A DNA stretch of 64,000 bases from Ideonella oryzae (GTDB lineage: Bacteria; Pseudomonadota; Gammaproteobacteria; Burkholderiales; Burkholderiaceae_C): NCBI RefSeq assembly GCF_024055665.1, contig NZ_JAMXMC010000008.1:62001-126000 (forward strand), in the 5' to 3' direction. This document shows, in pieces, positions 8,447 through 16,300 of the stretch; position 1 is the first letter of the stretch; every line of letters begins with the position of its first letter. Made by a program: the position numbers and the translations under genes. Below the pieces are notes generated by a model. The model saw nothing but the letters and a program-made list of their open reading frames with translations. It did no database searches and was not told the DNA's origin.

Positions 8447-8464
8447 TTGAGAATGAATTTTCAA
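8447..8464. promoter_or_regulatory. Candidate Fur/Zur-family operator
   Basis: An 18-bp near-perfect palindrome, TTGAGAAT-GA-ATTTTCAA (7 of 8 positions pair), lies in the divergent region between the znu operon and the Fur-family regulator. Location and AT-rich dyad form fit a Fur-superfamily operator controlling both directions. It does not closely match the E. coli Zur or Fur consensus, so the metal cannot be told from the site. Confidence 0.6.
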
Positions 8465-8493
8465 AGTCGAAGTATGCCAGAATCGATCGGACC

Positions 8494-8916
8494 ATGAAGC
8501 GAGCCACCCGCCAGCGCAGTGCCATCCGTGCCGCCATCGCAGCCGCGGGCAGGCCGCTGTCGCCGCTGGAGGTGCTGGAAGGCGCGCGCAGCGACGTGCC
8601 GGCCCTGGGGCTGGCGACGGTCTACCGCAACCTGCGGCTGCTGTTGGACGACGGCGAGATCCAGGGCGTGAACCTGCCGGGCGACAACGTGCGCTACGAA
8701 CTGGCCGGGCATGACCACCACCATCACTTCCAGTGCCTGGCCTGCCAGCGGGTGTTTGACATCCATGCCTGTCCTGGCGATCTCCAGCGGCTGGCACCAC
8801 CGGGCTTCGTCGTCGAGGGCCACGATCTGACCCTGTACGGCTACTGCGCAGATTGCCGCGCCAGTGCCGTGGGCGGGCAGGGGGTGCGGGCCGTGGGCGT
8901 GGGGGCATGTTCTTGA
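8494..8916 (+). CDS. zur: Fur-family metal regulator, probably Zur
   Basis: Dimeric metal-dependent repressor. The 140-residue product has the winged-helix recognition segment ATVYRNLRLL at 41-50, a histidine cluster HDHHHH at 73-78 and two CxxC pairs (Cys81/84 and Cys118/121) that form the structural zinc site of the family. The open frame continues upstream but the ATG at 8494 gives normal length. Position between two zinc-type transport operons and next to a palindrome supports a zinc sensor, though Fur or PerR specificity cannot be excluded from sequence. Its last codons overlap the start of the next gene, so regulator and the downstream operon are co-transcribed. Confidence 0.85.
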   Translation: MKRATRQRSAIRAAIAAAGRPLSPLEVLEGARSDVPALGLATVYRNLRLLLDDGEIQGVNLPGDNVRYELAGHDHHHHFQCLACQRVFDIHACPGDLQRLAPPGFVVEGHDLTLYGYCADCRASAVGGQGVRAVGVGACS

Positions 8917-9254
8917 GACTGGCTGGCCAGGCCCACCCGTCGCTGCGCAGCTGGCGCGGGTGGTTGCTGGCCGTGGCCCTGGTGGCCATCTGGGCGCAGT
9001 GGCACGCGGTGATGCATGCCGAAGAGCACGCGCTGGCCGCCGTCCACCAGCCCACGCACGACAACCTGCTGCCCGTCGACAACTGCCTGGACTGCCTGGC
9101 CCAGCATGCCTTGGGCGCATCGCCGCTGGCGGTTTCCTCTCCTTGGCAGGGAGACGCCCTGCCGTCTTTCGACTGTCCCGGCACCGCGACCGAGCGGGCT
9201 GTGCCCGCATGGGACTGGCTGTGCGCCTGGCCTCGCGCGCCTCCGCGGGCCTGA
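8907..9254 (+). CDS. Small membrane-anchored His/Cys-rich protein, function unknown
   Basis: A 115-residue protein that I cannot assign to a characterised family. One hydrophobic helix at about 18-32 is followed by a histidine-rich stretch (His33, 37, 41, 47, 51) and CLDC at 60-63 with His67, a pattern suited to binding a soft metal on the periplasmic face. The ATG overlaps the regulator stop by ten bases, so translation is probably coupled. Its place between a Zur-like regulator and zrgA suggests a role in zinc acquisition. That role is inference. Confidence 0.65.
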   Translation: MFLRLAGQAHPSLRSWRGWLLAVALVAIWAQWHAVMHAEEHALAAVHQPTHDNLLPVDNCLDCLAQHALGASPLAVSSPWQGDALPSFDCPGTATERAVPAWDWLCAWPRAPPRA

Positions 9255-9384
9255 GTGCTGCCCTGCGGTGTCCTCTGCTTTCGCAGGGGATGTGACGGCC
9301 CTGGGGCCGGCGTGTGCGCCGAGCCCGTGAGCGCCATGGATCTCGCCCGGAATGCGGGATCGGGATTCGTCGAGGAATCAAACG

Positions 9385-9957
9385 ATGCAAGCCAAGTTGC
9401 GTGCGGCCGTGCTGCGGCCGTTGTCGATCGTCTGCCTGGGCCTGGTGGGCCTGGGCGCCCAGGCCCACGAACCGGGCGCCCATGTGCACGGGGCGGCCGT
9501 GCTGCGGGTGGTGGTGGATGGCAACACCCTGAATGCCGAATTGGAAAGTCCGCTGGACAACATCCTGGGCTATGAACATGCGCCCGGCACGCCACAGGAG
9601 CAGCAGGCGGTGAAGCTGGCCGTGGCCGCCCTGCGCAAGCCGGGGGGCATCCTGCAGCCGACACCGGCCGCGCAGTGCACCCTGCAGAAGGTCAGCCTGG
9701 CCTCGGCCGCGCTCACGCCCGCCATGCTGGGGGGGGCCGGGCCGGCCACGCCCCCGTCCCCGAATGAGCCCGCGGGCCATGCCGACCTGGACGGTGACTT
9801 CAGCTGGCAATGCGCCAAGCCGGAGTTCCTGCACTCTCTGCGGGTGGACCTGTTTCTGGCCTTCCCACGGCTGCACAAGATGCAGGTCGAGGTGGCCGGG
9901 CCGAAGGGGCAGTCGGCCGCGACGCTGACCGAGTCCCACCGCACCGTGCAATGGTGA
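9385..9957 (+). CDS. ZrgA-family (DUF2796) periplasmic zinc-uptake protein
   Basis: DUF2796/ZrgA proteins are periplasmic metal-binding proteins found in Zur regulons; Pseudomonas aeruginosa PA4063 is one. The 190-residue product has a signal peptide cleaved near GAQA, after which the mature N terminus is His-rich (HEPGAHVHG). A second His/Cys region (GHADLDGDFSWQCAKPE) lies in the C-terminal half. An AGGA ribosome site eight bases upstream selects the ATG at 9385. The following genes match the order PA4063-PA4066: DUF2796, ATPase, permease, DUF3299. Confidence 0.85.
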   Translation: MQAKLRAAVLRPLSIVCLGLVGLGAQAHEPGAHVHGAAVLRVVVDGNTLNAELESPLDNILGYEHAPGTPQEQQAVKLAVAALRKPGGILQPTPAAQCTLQKVSLASAALTPAMLGGAGPATPPSPNEPAGHADLDGDFSWQCAKPEFLHSLRVDLFLAFPRLHKMQVEVAGPKGQSAATLTESHRTVQW

Positions 9958-9966
9958 GGTGCCGGC

Positions 9967-10710
9967 GTGAGCAGTGCTTGTCTTTTGAAAGCCCAGGACC
10001 TGGTGTTTCGCTGGCAGCGGGGTCAGGCGCCCTGTCTTGAACTGGCGGACTTCGAGATCCAGCCTGGAGAGCGCTTGTTCGTGCATGGCCCCAGCGGCAG
10101 CGGCAAGAGCACCTTGCTGGGTCTGCTGGGGGGCGTGCTGCGGCCTGAGCGTGGCCGCATCATCCTGCAGGTGGAGGGGCGGGCTGTCGAACTGGGCGGT
10201 CTGTCGGACCGGGAGCGGGACCGGCTGCGCGTGGACCACATTGGCTTCGTCTTCCAGCAGTTCAACCTGGTGCCCTATCTCTCGGTGCTGGACAACGTCT
10301 GCCTGCCGTGCCGCTTCTCGGCCCGGCGGCGCCAGCGCCTGGCGGGGGACGAACGCGCGGAGGCGCGGCGTCTGCTGCGGGCGCTGGATCTGGGGCCGGC
10401 GTTGGAGGCCACGCCGGTCACCCGCCTGTCGGTGGGGCAGCAGCAGCGTGTGGCGGTGGCCCGGGCGCTCATTGGTCGACCCGAACTGCTGATCGCCGAC
10501 GAGCCCACCTCGGCGCTGGATGCGCAGCGGCAGGCGGGCTTTCTCGAACTGCTGTTGCAGGAGTCGGCGGCCAGCGGCGCCAGCGTGGTGTTCGTCAGCC
10601 ACGACGAGCGCCTGGCGGCCCACTTCGACCGGCGGGTGGCGCTGGCCGAGCTCAACCGCGCTGCGGCGCTGGCCGAGCTCAACCGCGCTGCGGCGCTGGC
10701 GGAGACCTGA
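9967..10710 (+). CDS. ABC transporter ATP-binding protein (LolD/MacB-type)
   Basis: ATPase of the LolD/MacB class that works with FtsX-like permeases. The 247-residue product, starting at GTG, has Walker A GPSGSGKST at 41-49, the signature LSVGQQQRV (Val where Gly is usual), and Walker B LLIADEPTSALD. Located nine bases after zrgA and three bases before its permease, it is the homologue of PA4064 in the zinc-responsive operon. The C terminus carries a duplicated 9-residue unit (ALAELNRAA) encoded by a 27-bp tandem repeat, which is not part of the ATPase fold. Confidence 0.88.
   Translation: MSSACLLKAQDLVFRWQRGQAPCLELADFEIQPGERLFVHGPSGSGKSTLLGLLGGVLRPERGRIILQVEGRAVELGGLSDRERDRLRVDHIGFVFQQFNLVPYLSVLDNVCLPCRFSARRRQRLAGDERAEARRLLRALDLGPALEATPVTRLSVGQQQRVAVARALIGRPELLIADEPTSALDAQRQAGFLELLLQESAASGASVVFVSHDERLAAHFDRRVALAELNRAAALAELNRAAALAET
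10639..10692 (+). repeat. 27-bp tandem repeat, two full copies
   Basis: Two identical adjacent 27-bp copies (10639-10665 and 10666-10692), followed by a partial third copy beginning GCGCTGGC, lie at the 3' end of the ABC ATPase gene. Because 27 is a multiple of three, copy changes keep the frame and only alter the C-terminal tail. Confidence 0.9.
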
Positions 10711-10713
10711 GCG

Positions 10714-11988
10714 ATGCGACACCTCTTCCAATTGGCCTGGCGCAGCGCCTGGAACCGGCGCGGCACCCTGGGCCTCACGGTGATGTCCATCGCCTTGTCG
10801 GTGATGCTGCTGCTGGGCGTTCAGCACCTCAAGGGCGCGGCGCACGAGAGCTTCTCGCGCAGCGTCTCGGGTACCGACCTGGTGGTGGGCGCGCGCACCA
10901 GCCCCGTCCAGCTGATGCTCTATGCCATCTTCCGGCTGGGAGACGCCACGAACAACATCCACTGGTCCAGCGTCGAGAAGCTCGCGCAGGACCCGGCGGT
11001 GGCCTGGGTGGTGCCGCTCTCGCTGGGGGACTCTCACCACGGCTTTCCGGTCCTGGCCACCAGCAGCGGCTACTTCGAGCACCTGCGCTATGGCTACCAG
11101 CAGCCGCTGGTGATGGCCCAGGGTCGGCCCTTTGCCGACGCTGTGCCAGGCCTGTTCCAGGTGGTGCTGGGGGCCGAAGTGGCCCACGAGCTGGGCTACG
11201 GCCTGGGTCACCGCATCACCCTGAGCCACGGCAGTGGTGGCGAGGGCCTGGTGGAGCATGCCGACAAGCCTTTCACCGTGGTGGGCATCCTGGCGCCCAC
11301 CGGCACGCCGGTGGACCGCACCCTGCACATCAACATGGCCTCGATGGAGGCCATTCACCTGGATTGGGCGGGCGGGGCGCCGATGCCGGGGCTGGAGATC
11401 CCGCCCGATCTGGTGCGCAAGTTCGACCTCACACCCAAGGAGGCCACGGCCGCCCTGGTGGGCCTGAAGAACCGGGCGGCCGTGTTCAAGCTGCAGCGGC
11501 GCATCAACGAGGGCGAAGGTGAGCCCCTGCTGGCCGTGATGCCCGGGGTGGCGCTGGACCAGCTCTGGACCCTGCTCTCGACCCTGGAGCGCTCGCTGAT
11601 GGCCATCTCGGCCATGGTGGTGGCGGTGGGCTTGGCGGGCATGGTGGCGGTGGTGCTGGCCAGCCTGGGCGAGCGGCGGCGCGAACTGGCCATCCTGCGC
11701 TCGGTGGGGGCGGGCGGCTGGCAGATCGGCTTTCTGCTGGTGGCGGAGAGCCTGTCGGTGACGTTGGCGGGTCTGTTGCTGGGCGCGGGCTTGCTGGTGG
11801 CGCTGGTGCTGCTGGCGGGGCCGACGCTGCAGGCCCACTGGGGCCTGGTGCTGCAGACCCACAGTGTGCAGCCCGCGGAGTGGCAGGTGCTGGGGGTCGT
11901 GCTGGTCGCGGGCGGGCTGACAGGCCTGATCCCGGCCTGGCGGGCCCGGCGCATGGTGCTGGCCGATGGGCTGACCCCCCGTGTGTGA
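10714..11988 (+). CDS. FtsX/MacB-like ABC transporter permease
   Basis: Inner-membrane permease of the MacB/LolC/FtsX fold. The 424-residue product has one helix near the N terminus (about 18-38), a large periplasmic domain, and three C-terminal helices around a cytoplasmic loop carrying the family motif GERRRELAILRSVGA. It follows the ATPase by three bases and corresponds to PA4065 in the zinc-responsive operon. Transporters of this fold usually move lipoproteins or drive periplasmic partners rather than import ions, so a mechanotransmission role toward ZrgA or the DUF3299 protein is possible; that is inference. Confidence 0.87.
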   Translation: MRHLFQLAWRSAWNRRGTLGLTVMSIALSVMLLLGVQHLKGAAHESFSRSVSGTDLVVGARTSPVQLMLYAIFRLGDATNNIHWSSVEKLAQDPAVAWVVPLSLGDSHHGFPVLATSSGYFEHLRYGYQQPLVMAQGRPFADAVPGLFQVVLGAEVAHELGYGLGHRITLSHGSGGEGLVEHADKPFTVVGILAPTGTPVDRTLHINMASMEAIHLDWAGGAPMPGLEIPPDLVRKFDLTPKEATAALVGLKNRAAVFKLQRRINEGEGEPLLAVMPGVALDQLWTLLSTLERSLMAISAMVVAVGLAGMVAVVLASLGERRRELAILRSVGAGGWQIGFLLVAESLSVTLAGLLLGAGLLVALVLLAGPTLQAHWGLVLQTHSVQPAEWQVLGVVLVAGGLTGLIPAWRARRMVLADGLTPRV

Positions 11989-12004
11989 CCCAAGGAGTTT
12001 GACG

Positions 12005-12631
12005 ATGTCTTTGTTGCGTTTGCCAAAGTGGGGCAGGGCTTGGTCGGTGCCCGTCACCCTGTTCTGCCTGAGCGCCAGCGGAGCCTGGGCGGCCGCACCG
12101 GTGGCGGTGGCTGTGGTGGCGGGGGCCTCGGCTCCGGCCCGCGCCGAGAAACCGCTGCCCACCGCCCCGGGGGACTACAAGACCACGGCCTGGAAGGCCC
12201 TGGTGCCCAAGGATTGGGACCCCAGCCAGGCCTTCAAGGGGCTCAACCTGCTGAGCCTCAAGGACGGTGACACCAAGGCCAACACTGCGCTGGAGCGCAT
12301 GCGCCAAGTCTGGGATGCCGCCCCGGCGGAGCCCAGCATGGAGGGGGCCGACATCCGGATCCCCGGCTATGTGGTGCCGCTCGAAGGTGACGAAAAGGGG
12401 CTGCGGGAATTCCTGCTGGTCCCGTACTTTGGCGCCTGCATCCACAGCCCGCCCCCGCCGGCCAACCAGATCATCCACGTCACGCTGAGCAAGCCGGCGG
12501 TGGGCGTGAAGTCCATGGATGCCATCTGGGTCTTCGGGCGTTTGCACCTGGCCAGCAGCAGCACCGACATGGGCAAGTCGGGCTACCACATGGATGCCCA
12601 GATGACGACGGTCTACCAGTCCACGCGCTGA
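12005..12631 (+). CDS. DUF3299 family periplasmic protein
   Basis: A 208-residue exported protein of the DUF3299 family, whose members recur in Zur-regulated operons (PA4066). A signal peptide ends near GAWA-AA. The conserved core contains GYVVPLEGD and LLVPYFGACIHSPPPPANQ, where the Cys-x-His pair could bind metal. An AAGGAG ribosome site about seven bases upstream selects the ATG at 12005, 16 bases after the permease stop. Biochemical function is not established. Last gene of the regulator-led operon; a terminator follows. Confidence 0.85.
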   Translation: MSLLRLPKWGRAWSVPVTLFCLSASGAWAAAPVAVAVVAGASAPARAEKPLPTAPGDYKTTAWKALVPKDWDPSQAFKGLNLLSLKDGDTKANTALERMRQVWDAAPAEPSMEGADIRIPGYVVPLEGDEKGLREFLLVPYFGACIHSPPPPANQIIHVTLSKPAVGVKSMDAIWVFGRLHLASSSTDMGKSGYHMDAQMTTVYQSTR

Positions 12632-12659
12632 TCACACGTTCTGGGCAGAGCCCCAAAGA

Positions 12660-12691
12660 AAAAGCCCCGCAGCACAGGCTGCGAGGCTTTT
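12660..12691. terminator. Bidirectional rho-independent terminator
   Basis: A 13-bp stem with one mismatch (AAAAGCC-C-CGCAGC / GCTGCG-A-GGCTTTT, loop ACAG) has A and T runs on its two sides. It can end the zinc operon on the plus strand and the tRNA-Ser transcript on the minus strand. Confidence 0.85.
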
Positions 12692-12698
12692 CATGTCT

Positions 12699-12789
12699 TG
12701 GCGGAGGGAGCGGGATTCGAACCCGCGGTGGGCTATTAACCCACACACGCTTTCCAGGCGTGCGACTTAAACCGCTCATCCATCCCTCC
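12699..12789 (-). tRNA. tRNA-Ser (anticodon GGA)
   Basis: The minus strand folds as a 91-nt type-II tRNA. The acceptor pairs GGAGGGA with TCCCTCC, the discriminator is G and CCA is encoded. The anticodon loop CTGGAAA carries GGA (plus-strand 12753-12755), a long variable arm is present and the T loop reads GGTTCGAATCC. It reads UCC and UCU serine codons. Confidence 0.96.
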
Positions 12790-12976
12790 GCGGGATAAGC
12801 CCATCATGATAGCGCATGAACTGAGCTCATGCTGCATTCGGTTCAAAAAATTCGCTCCTGCCTGCGGCAGGGCAGGGGCAGGTTGGCATGCGGAAACTTG
12901 CCGCAAGGGGGTCACTGTTCGGCCCTACACTTCGCGCTTCGCGTTTTGGGCTCGCCCTTCCCCTACAGGAGCCGCC

Positions 12977-15238
12977 ATGCAAGGCTTTCACTTTCCGGTC
13001 GTCATCATCGACGAGGACTTCCGTTCCGAGAACACGTCGGGCCTGGGCATCCGCGCCCTGGCCGAGGCCATCGAAAAAGAGGGCTTCGAAGTGGTGGGCG
13101 TGACCAGCTATGGCGACCTGTCCCAGTTTGCCCAGCAGCAAAGCCGCGCCAGCGCCTTCATCCTGTCGATCGACGATGAGGAGTTCACACCCGGGCCGGA
13201 GCTGGACCCCGCGGTGGTGAACCTGCGCAACTTCATCAGCGAGATCCGGTTCCGCAACGCCGACATCCCGATCTACCTGTACGGCGAGACGCGCACCTCG
13301 CAGCACATCCCGAACGACATCCTGCGGGAACTGCACGGCTTCATCCACATGTTCGAAGACACGCCGGAGTTCGTGGCGCGCCACATCATCCGGGAGGCCA
13401 AGAGCTATCTGGATGGCCTGGCGCCGCCGTTCTTCCGTGCGCTGATGGATTACGCCCACGATGGCTCCTATTCCTGGCACTGCCCGGGGCACTCGGGGGG
13501 CGTGGCCTTCCTGAAGAGCCCGATCGGGCGCATGTTCCACCAGTTCTTTGGCGAGAACATGCTGCGCGCCGACGTCTGCAACGCGGTGGAGGAGCTGGGG
13601 CAGCTGCTGGACCACACCGGCCCCGTGGCCGCCAGCGAGAAGAACGCGGCCCGCATCTTCAATGCGGACCACTGCTTCTTCGTCACCAACGGCACGTCCA
13701 CGTCCAACAAGATCGTCTGGCACCACACCGTGGCACCGGGCGACGTGGTGCTGGTGGACCGCAACTGCCACAAGTCCATCCTGCACAGCATCATCATGAC
13801 CGGCGCGGTGCCGGTCTTCCTGACGCCCACGCGCAACCACTACGGCATCATCGGCCCCATCCCGGAGAGCGAGTTCAGCAAGGAGTCGATCCGCCGCAAG
13901 ATCGCCCAGCATCCGCTGCTCAAGGGCGTGGACCCGGAGGCGGTGCAGCCCAAGATCCTGACCGTGACGCAGAGCACCTACGACGGCGTGCTCTACAACA
14001 CCGAGTCGATCAAGGCGACCCTGGACGGCTGGGTGGACACCATCCACTTCGATGAGGCCTGGCTGCCGCACGCGGCTTTCCACAAGTTCTACGGCACCTT
14101 CCATGCCATGGGCAAGGGGCGCAAGCGTCCGCAGCAGGCCATGGTGTACGCCACACAGTCCACCCACAAGCTGCTGGCCGGCATCAGCCAGGCCTCCCAG
14201 GTGCTGGTGCAGGACTCGCAGAGCGTCAAGCTGGACCGTTACCTCTTCAACGAGGCCTACCTGATGCACACCTCCACCTCGCCGCAGTACGCGATCATCG
14301 CGTCCTGCGACGTGGCGGCGGCCATGATGGAGCCCCCGGGCGGCACCGCCCTGGTGGAGGAGAGCCTCAAGGAGGCGCTGGACTTCCGCCGTGCGATGCG
14401 CAAGGTGGACGAAGAGTATGGCGAGGACTGGTGGTTCCAGGTCTGGGGGCCGGATCGCCTCACCGACGAAGGCATCGGCCGTCAAGACGATTGGGTGCTC
14501 AAGGCCAACGAGACCTGGCATGGCTTCGGCAACCTGGCCGAGGGCTTCAACATGCTGGACCCGATCAAGTCCACCATCATCACGCCGGGGCTGAATGTCT
14601 CTGGCGAGTTTGCGGTCAATGGCATTCCGGCCTCCATCGTCACCAAGTTCCTGGCCGAGCATGGCGTGGTCGTCGAGAAGACGGGGCTGTACTCCTTCTT
14701 CATCATGTTCACCATCGGCATCACCAAGGGCCGCTGGAACACGCTGCTGACCGCATTGCAGCAGTTCAAGGACGACTACGACCGCAACCAGCCGCTGTGG
14801 CGGGTGATGCCGGAGTTCTGCCAGGCCTTCCCGCGCTACGAGCGCATGGGGCTGCGCGACCTCTGCCAGAGCGTGCACGAGGCCTATGCCCGAGGCGACA
14901 TCGCCCGCCTGACCACCGAGGTCTATCTGTCGGAGCTGGAGCCGGCCATGAAGCCGAGCGATGCCTATGCGCACATTGCGCACCGCAAGACCGAGCGGGT
15001 GGAGATCGACGACCTGGAAGGCCGGGTCACCACCGCGCTGCTCACGCCCTATCCGCCGGGCATTCCCCTGGTCATCCCGGGCGAGCGCTTCAACCGCAGG
15101 GTGGTGGACTACCTGCGCTTCACCCGCGATTTCAACGCCCAGTTCCCGGGCTTCGGCGCCGATGTCCACGGCCTGGTGTCCGAGGAGCAGGGGCCGGGCG
15201 AACCCAAGCGCTATTTCGTGGACTGCGTGCAGGACTGA
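12977..15238 (+). CDS. Arginine/lysine/ornithine decarboxylase (biodegradative, AdiA-like)
   Basis: PLP-dependent fold-type I basic amino acid decarboxylase with an N-terminal response-regulator-like wing domain (about 1-130). The 753-residue length is close to the 756 of E. coli AdiA and longer than LdcC or SpeC (711-713), which favours arginine as substrate. The PLP lysine is Lys398 in QSTHKLLAG, and IHFDEAWLPHAAFH supplies the cofactor aspartate. AGGAG five bases upstream sets the ATG at 12977; a longer open frame lacks support. Arginine decarboxylation would yield agmatine, the substrate of the agmatinase-like protein at 51770. Substrate remains to be proven. Confidence 0.85.
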   Translation: MQGFHFPVVIIDEDFRSENTSGLGIRALAEAIEKEGFEVVGVTSYGDLSQFAQQQSRASAFILSIDDEEFTPGPELDPAVVNLRNFISEIRFRNADIPIYLYGETRTSQHIPNDILRELHGFIHMFEDTPEFVARHIIREAKSYLDGLAPPFFRALMDYAHDGSYSWHCPGHSGGVAFLKSPIGRMFHQFFGENMLRADVCNAVEELGQLLDHTGPVAASEKNAARIFNADHCFFVTNGTSTSNKIVWHHTVAPGDVVLVDRNCHKSILHSIIMTGAVPVFLTPTRNHYGIIGPIPESEFSKESIRRKIAQHPLLKGVDPEAVQPKILTVTQSTYDGVLYNTESIKATLDGWVDTIHFDEAWLPHAAFHKFYGTFHAMGKGRKRPQQAMVYATQSTHKLLAGISQASQVLVQDSQSVKLDRYLFNEAYLMHTSTSPQYAIIASCDVAAAMMEPPGGTALVEESLKEALDFRRAMRKVDEEYGEDWWFQVWGPDRLTDEGIGRQDDWVLKANETWHGFGNLAEGFNMLDPIKSTIITPGLNVSGEFAVNGIPASIVTKFLAEHGVVVEKTGLYSFFIMFTIGITKGRWNTLLTALQQFKDDYDRNQPLWRVMPEFCQAFPRYERMGLRDLCQSVHEAYARGDIARLTTEVYLSELEPAMKPSDAYAHIAHRKTERVEIDDLEGRVTTALLTPYPPGIPLVIPGERFNRRVVDYLRFTRDFNAQFPGFGADVHGLVSEEQGPGEPKRYFVDCVQD

Positions 15239-15250
15239 CCCGCACCGGCG

Positions 15251-15279
15251 AAAAAAAGCCCTCGCTGAGGCGAGGGCTT
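15251..15279 (-). terminator. Rho-independent terminator of fabI
   Basis: A perfect 10-bp stem (AAGCCCTCGC / GCGAGGGCTT, loop TGAG) has a seven-base A run on the plus strand at 15251-15257, which is the T tract for minus-strand transcription from fabI. On the plus strand only two T residues follow, so termination of the decarboxylase mRNA there is weaker. Confidence 0.85.
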
Positions 15280-15304
15280 GTGCAGCAAGACGAGACGGGG
15301 CCGC

Positions 15305-16102
15305 TCAGGCCTCGTCCTCCGGCATGCCGCCGACCATGACGTGGCTGAAGCCGCCGTCCACATAGGTGATCTCGCTGGTCATGCCGGCGGCCAGATCGGA
15401 CAGCAGGAAGGCGGCCACGTTGCCGACGTCTTCGATCGTCACGTTGCGGCGCAGCGGGGCGTTGCGCGAGAAGATGTCCAGCAGCTTGCCGAAGCCCTTG
15501 ATGCCCGAGGCCGCCAGGGTCTTGATCGGGCCGGCGGAAATGCCATTGACCCGGATGCCCTTGGGGCCCAGGTTGGCCGCCAGGTAGCGCACGCTGGCTT
15601 CCAGCGAGGCCTTGGCCAGGCCCATGGTGTTGTAGGCCGGGACGTAGCGAATGGCGCCCAGGTAAGACAGCGTCACCAGCGAGGCGTTGTCGCGCAGCGA
15701 GGGCAGGGCGGCCTTGGCCATGGCCGGGAAGCTGTAGGCCGAGATGTCGTGGGCAATGCGGAAGCCCTCGCGCGACAGGCCGTCCAGGAAGTCACCGGCG
15801 ATGGCCTCCCGCGGCGCAAAGCCGATCGAGTGCACAAAACCATCGAAGCCTTCGGGCCAGGCGGTCTTGAGTTCGGCGAACAGGCGCTCAATGGCGGCGT
15901 CGTCGCCCACGTCGCATTCGAACACCAGCTTGGAGTCGAATTCGGCAGCGAATTCAGTGATGCGGTCCTTGAAGCGGTCGCCGACGTAGCTGAAAGCCAG
16001 TTCGGCACCTTCGCGATGGCAGGCCTTGGCGATGCCGTAGGCGATGGAGCGGTTCGAAAGCAGGCCCGTGATGAGCAGGCGCTTGCCGGCGAGGAATCCC
16101 AT
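15305..16102 (-). CDS. fabI: Enoyl-[acyl-carrier-protein] reductase (NADH), FabI
   Basis: FabI performs the last reduction of each fatty-acid elongation cycle in the cytoplasm. The 265-residue short-chain dehydrogenase fold shows the FabI-type cofactor loop [13 protein letters not shown] and catalytic residues Tyr147, Tyr157 and Lys164 (YNTMGLAK). GGAGA precedes the ATG at 16102. The gene is monocistronic, divergent from the rimP operon, and ends at its own terminator. FabI is the target of triclosan in other bacteria. Confidence 0.95.
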   Translation of the reverse strand: MGFLAGKRLLITGLLSNRSIAYGIAKACHREGAELAFSYVGDRFKDRITEFAAEFDSKLVFECDVGDDAAIERLFAELKTAWPEGFDGFVHSIGFAPREAIAGDFLDGLSREGFRIAHDISAYSFPAMAKAALPSLRDNASLVTLSYLGAIRYVPAYNTMGLAKASLEASVRYLAANLGPKGIRVNGISAGPIKTLAASGIKGFGKLLDIFSRNAPLRRNVTIEDVGNVAAFLLSDLAAGMTSEITYVDGGFSHVMVGGMPEDEA

Positions 16103-16149
16103 GCGGTCTCCGGAGTGTTGTGGTCCAGCGCGATTTTGACATGAGCAAC

Positions 16150-16178
16150 TTGCTGTGACGAAGTGCTCTGGCTATAAT
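16150..16178 (+). promoter_or_regulatory. Sigma-70 promoter of the rimP-nusA-infB operon
   Basis: A perfect -10 box TATAAT (16173-16178) lies 17 bases after TTGCTG (16150-16155), a three-of-six match to the -35 consensus. It sits upstream of the leader hairpin and rimP, the expected place for the main operon promoter. Confidence 0.75.
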
Positions 16179-16210
16179 TCGAACTTCGCTAGAATGCCGA
16201 TAGCTGACGA

Positions 16211-16244
16211 GAAGTGGGCGGATTCATCTCTGCCCATTTTTTTT
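16211..16244 (+). promoter_or_regulatory. rimP leader with terminator-like hairpin
   Basis: Between the promoter and rimP, a stem AAGTGGGC / GCCCATTT (with one wobble pair, 12-base loop) is directly followed by eight T residues. It looks like an intrinsic terminator placed before the first gene, so it probably works as an attenuator. A leader of this kind (rimP leader) is known in other proteobacteria. Here the assignment rests on position and shape. Confidence 0.6.
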
Positions 16245-16300
16245 GCGTTGGTGTTTTGGCGCTGAATCAGTACTGAGCCAGGAAAGGTATTCGCACCCTG

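Noticed and set aside
8319-8537. N-terminal extension of znuC
   Set aside because: It would overlap the Fur-family gene and its operator; the extension shows no ATPase-family similarity and normal family length is reached from 8318.
8461-12162. Very long minus-strand open frame opposite the zinc operon
   Set aside because: Same shadow effect; the plus-strand genes carry clear Walker, DUF2796 and DUF3299 motifs.
12806-12976. N-terminal extension of the arginine/lysine/ornithine decarboxylase
   Set aside because: No family residues in the extension, while AGGAG is correctly placed before the ATG at 12977.
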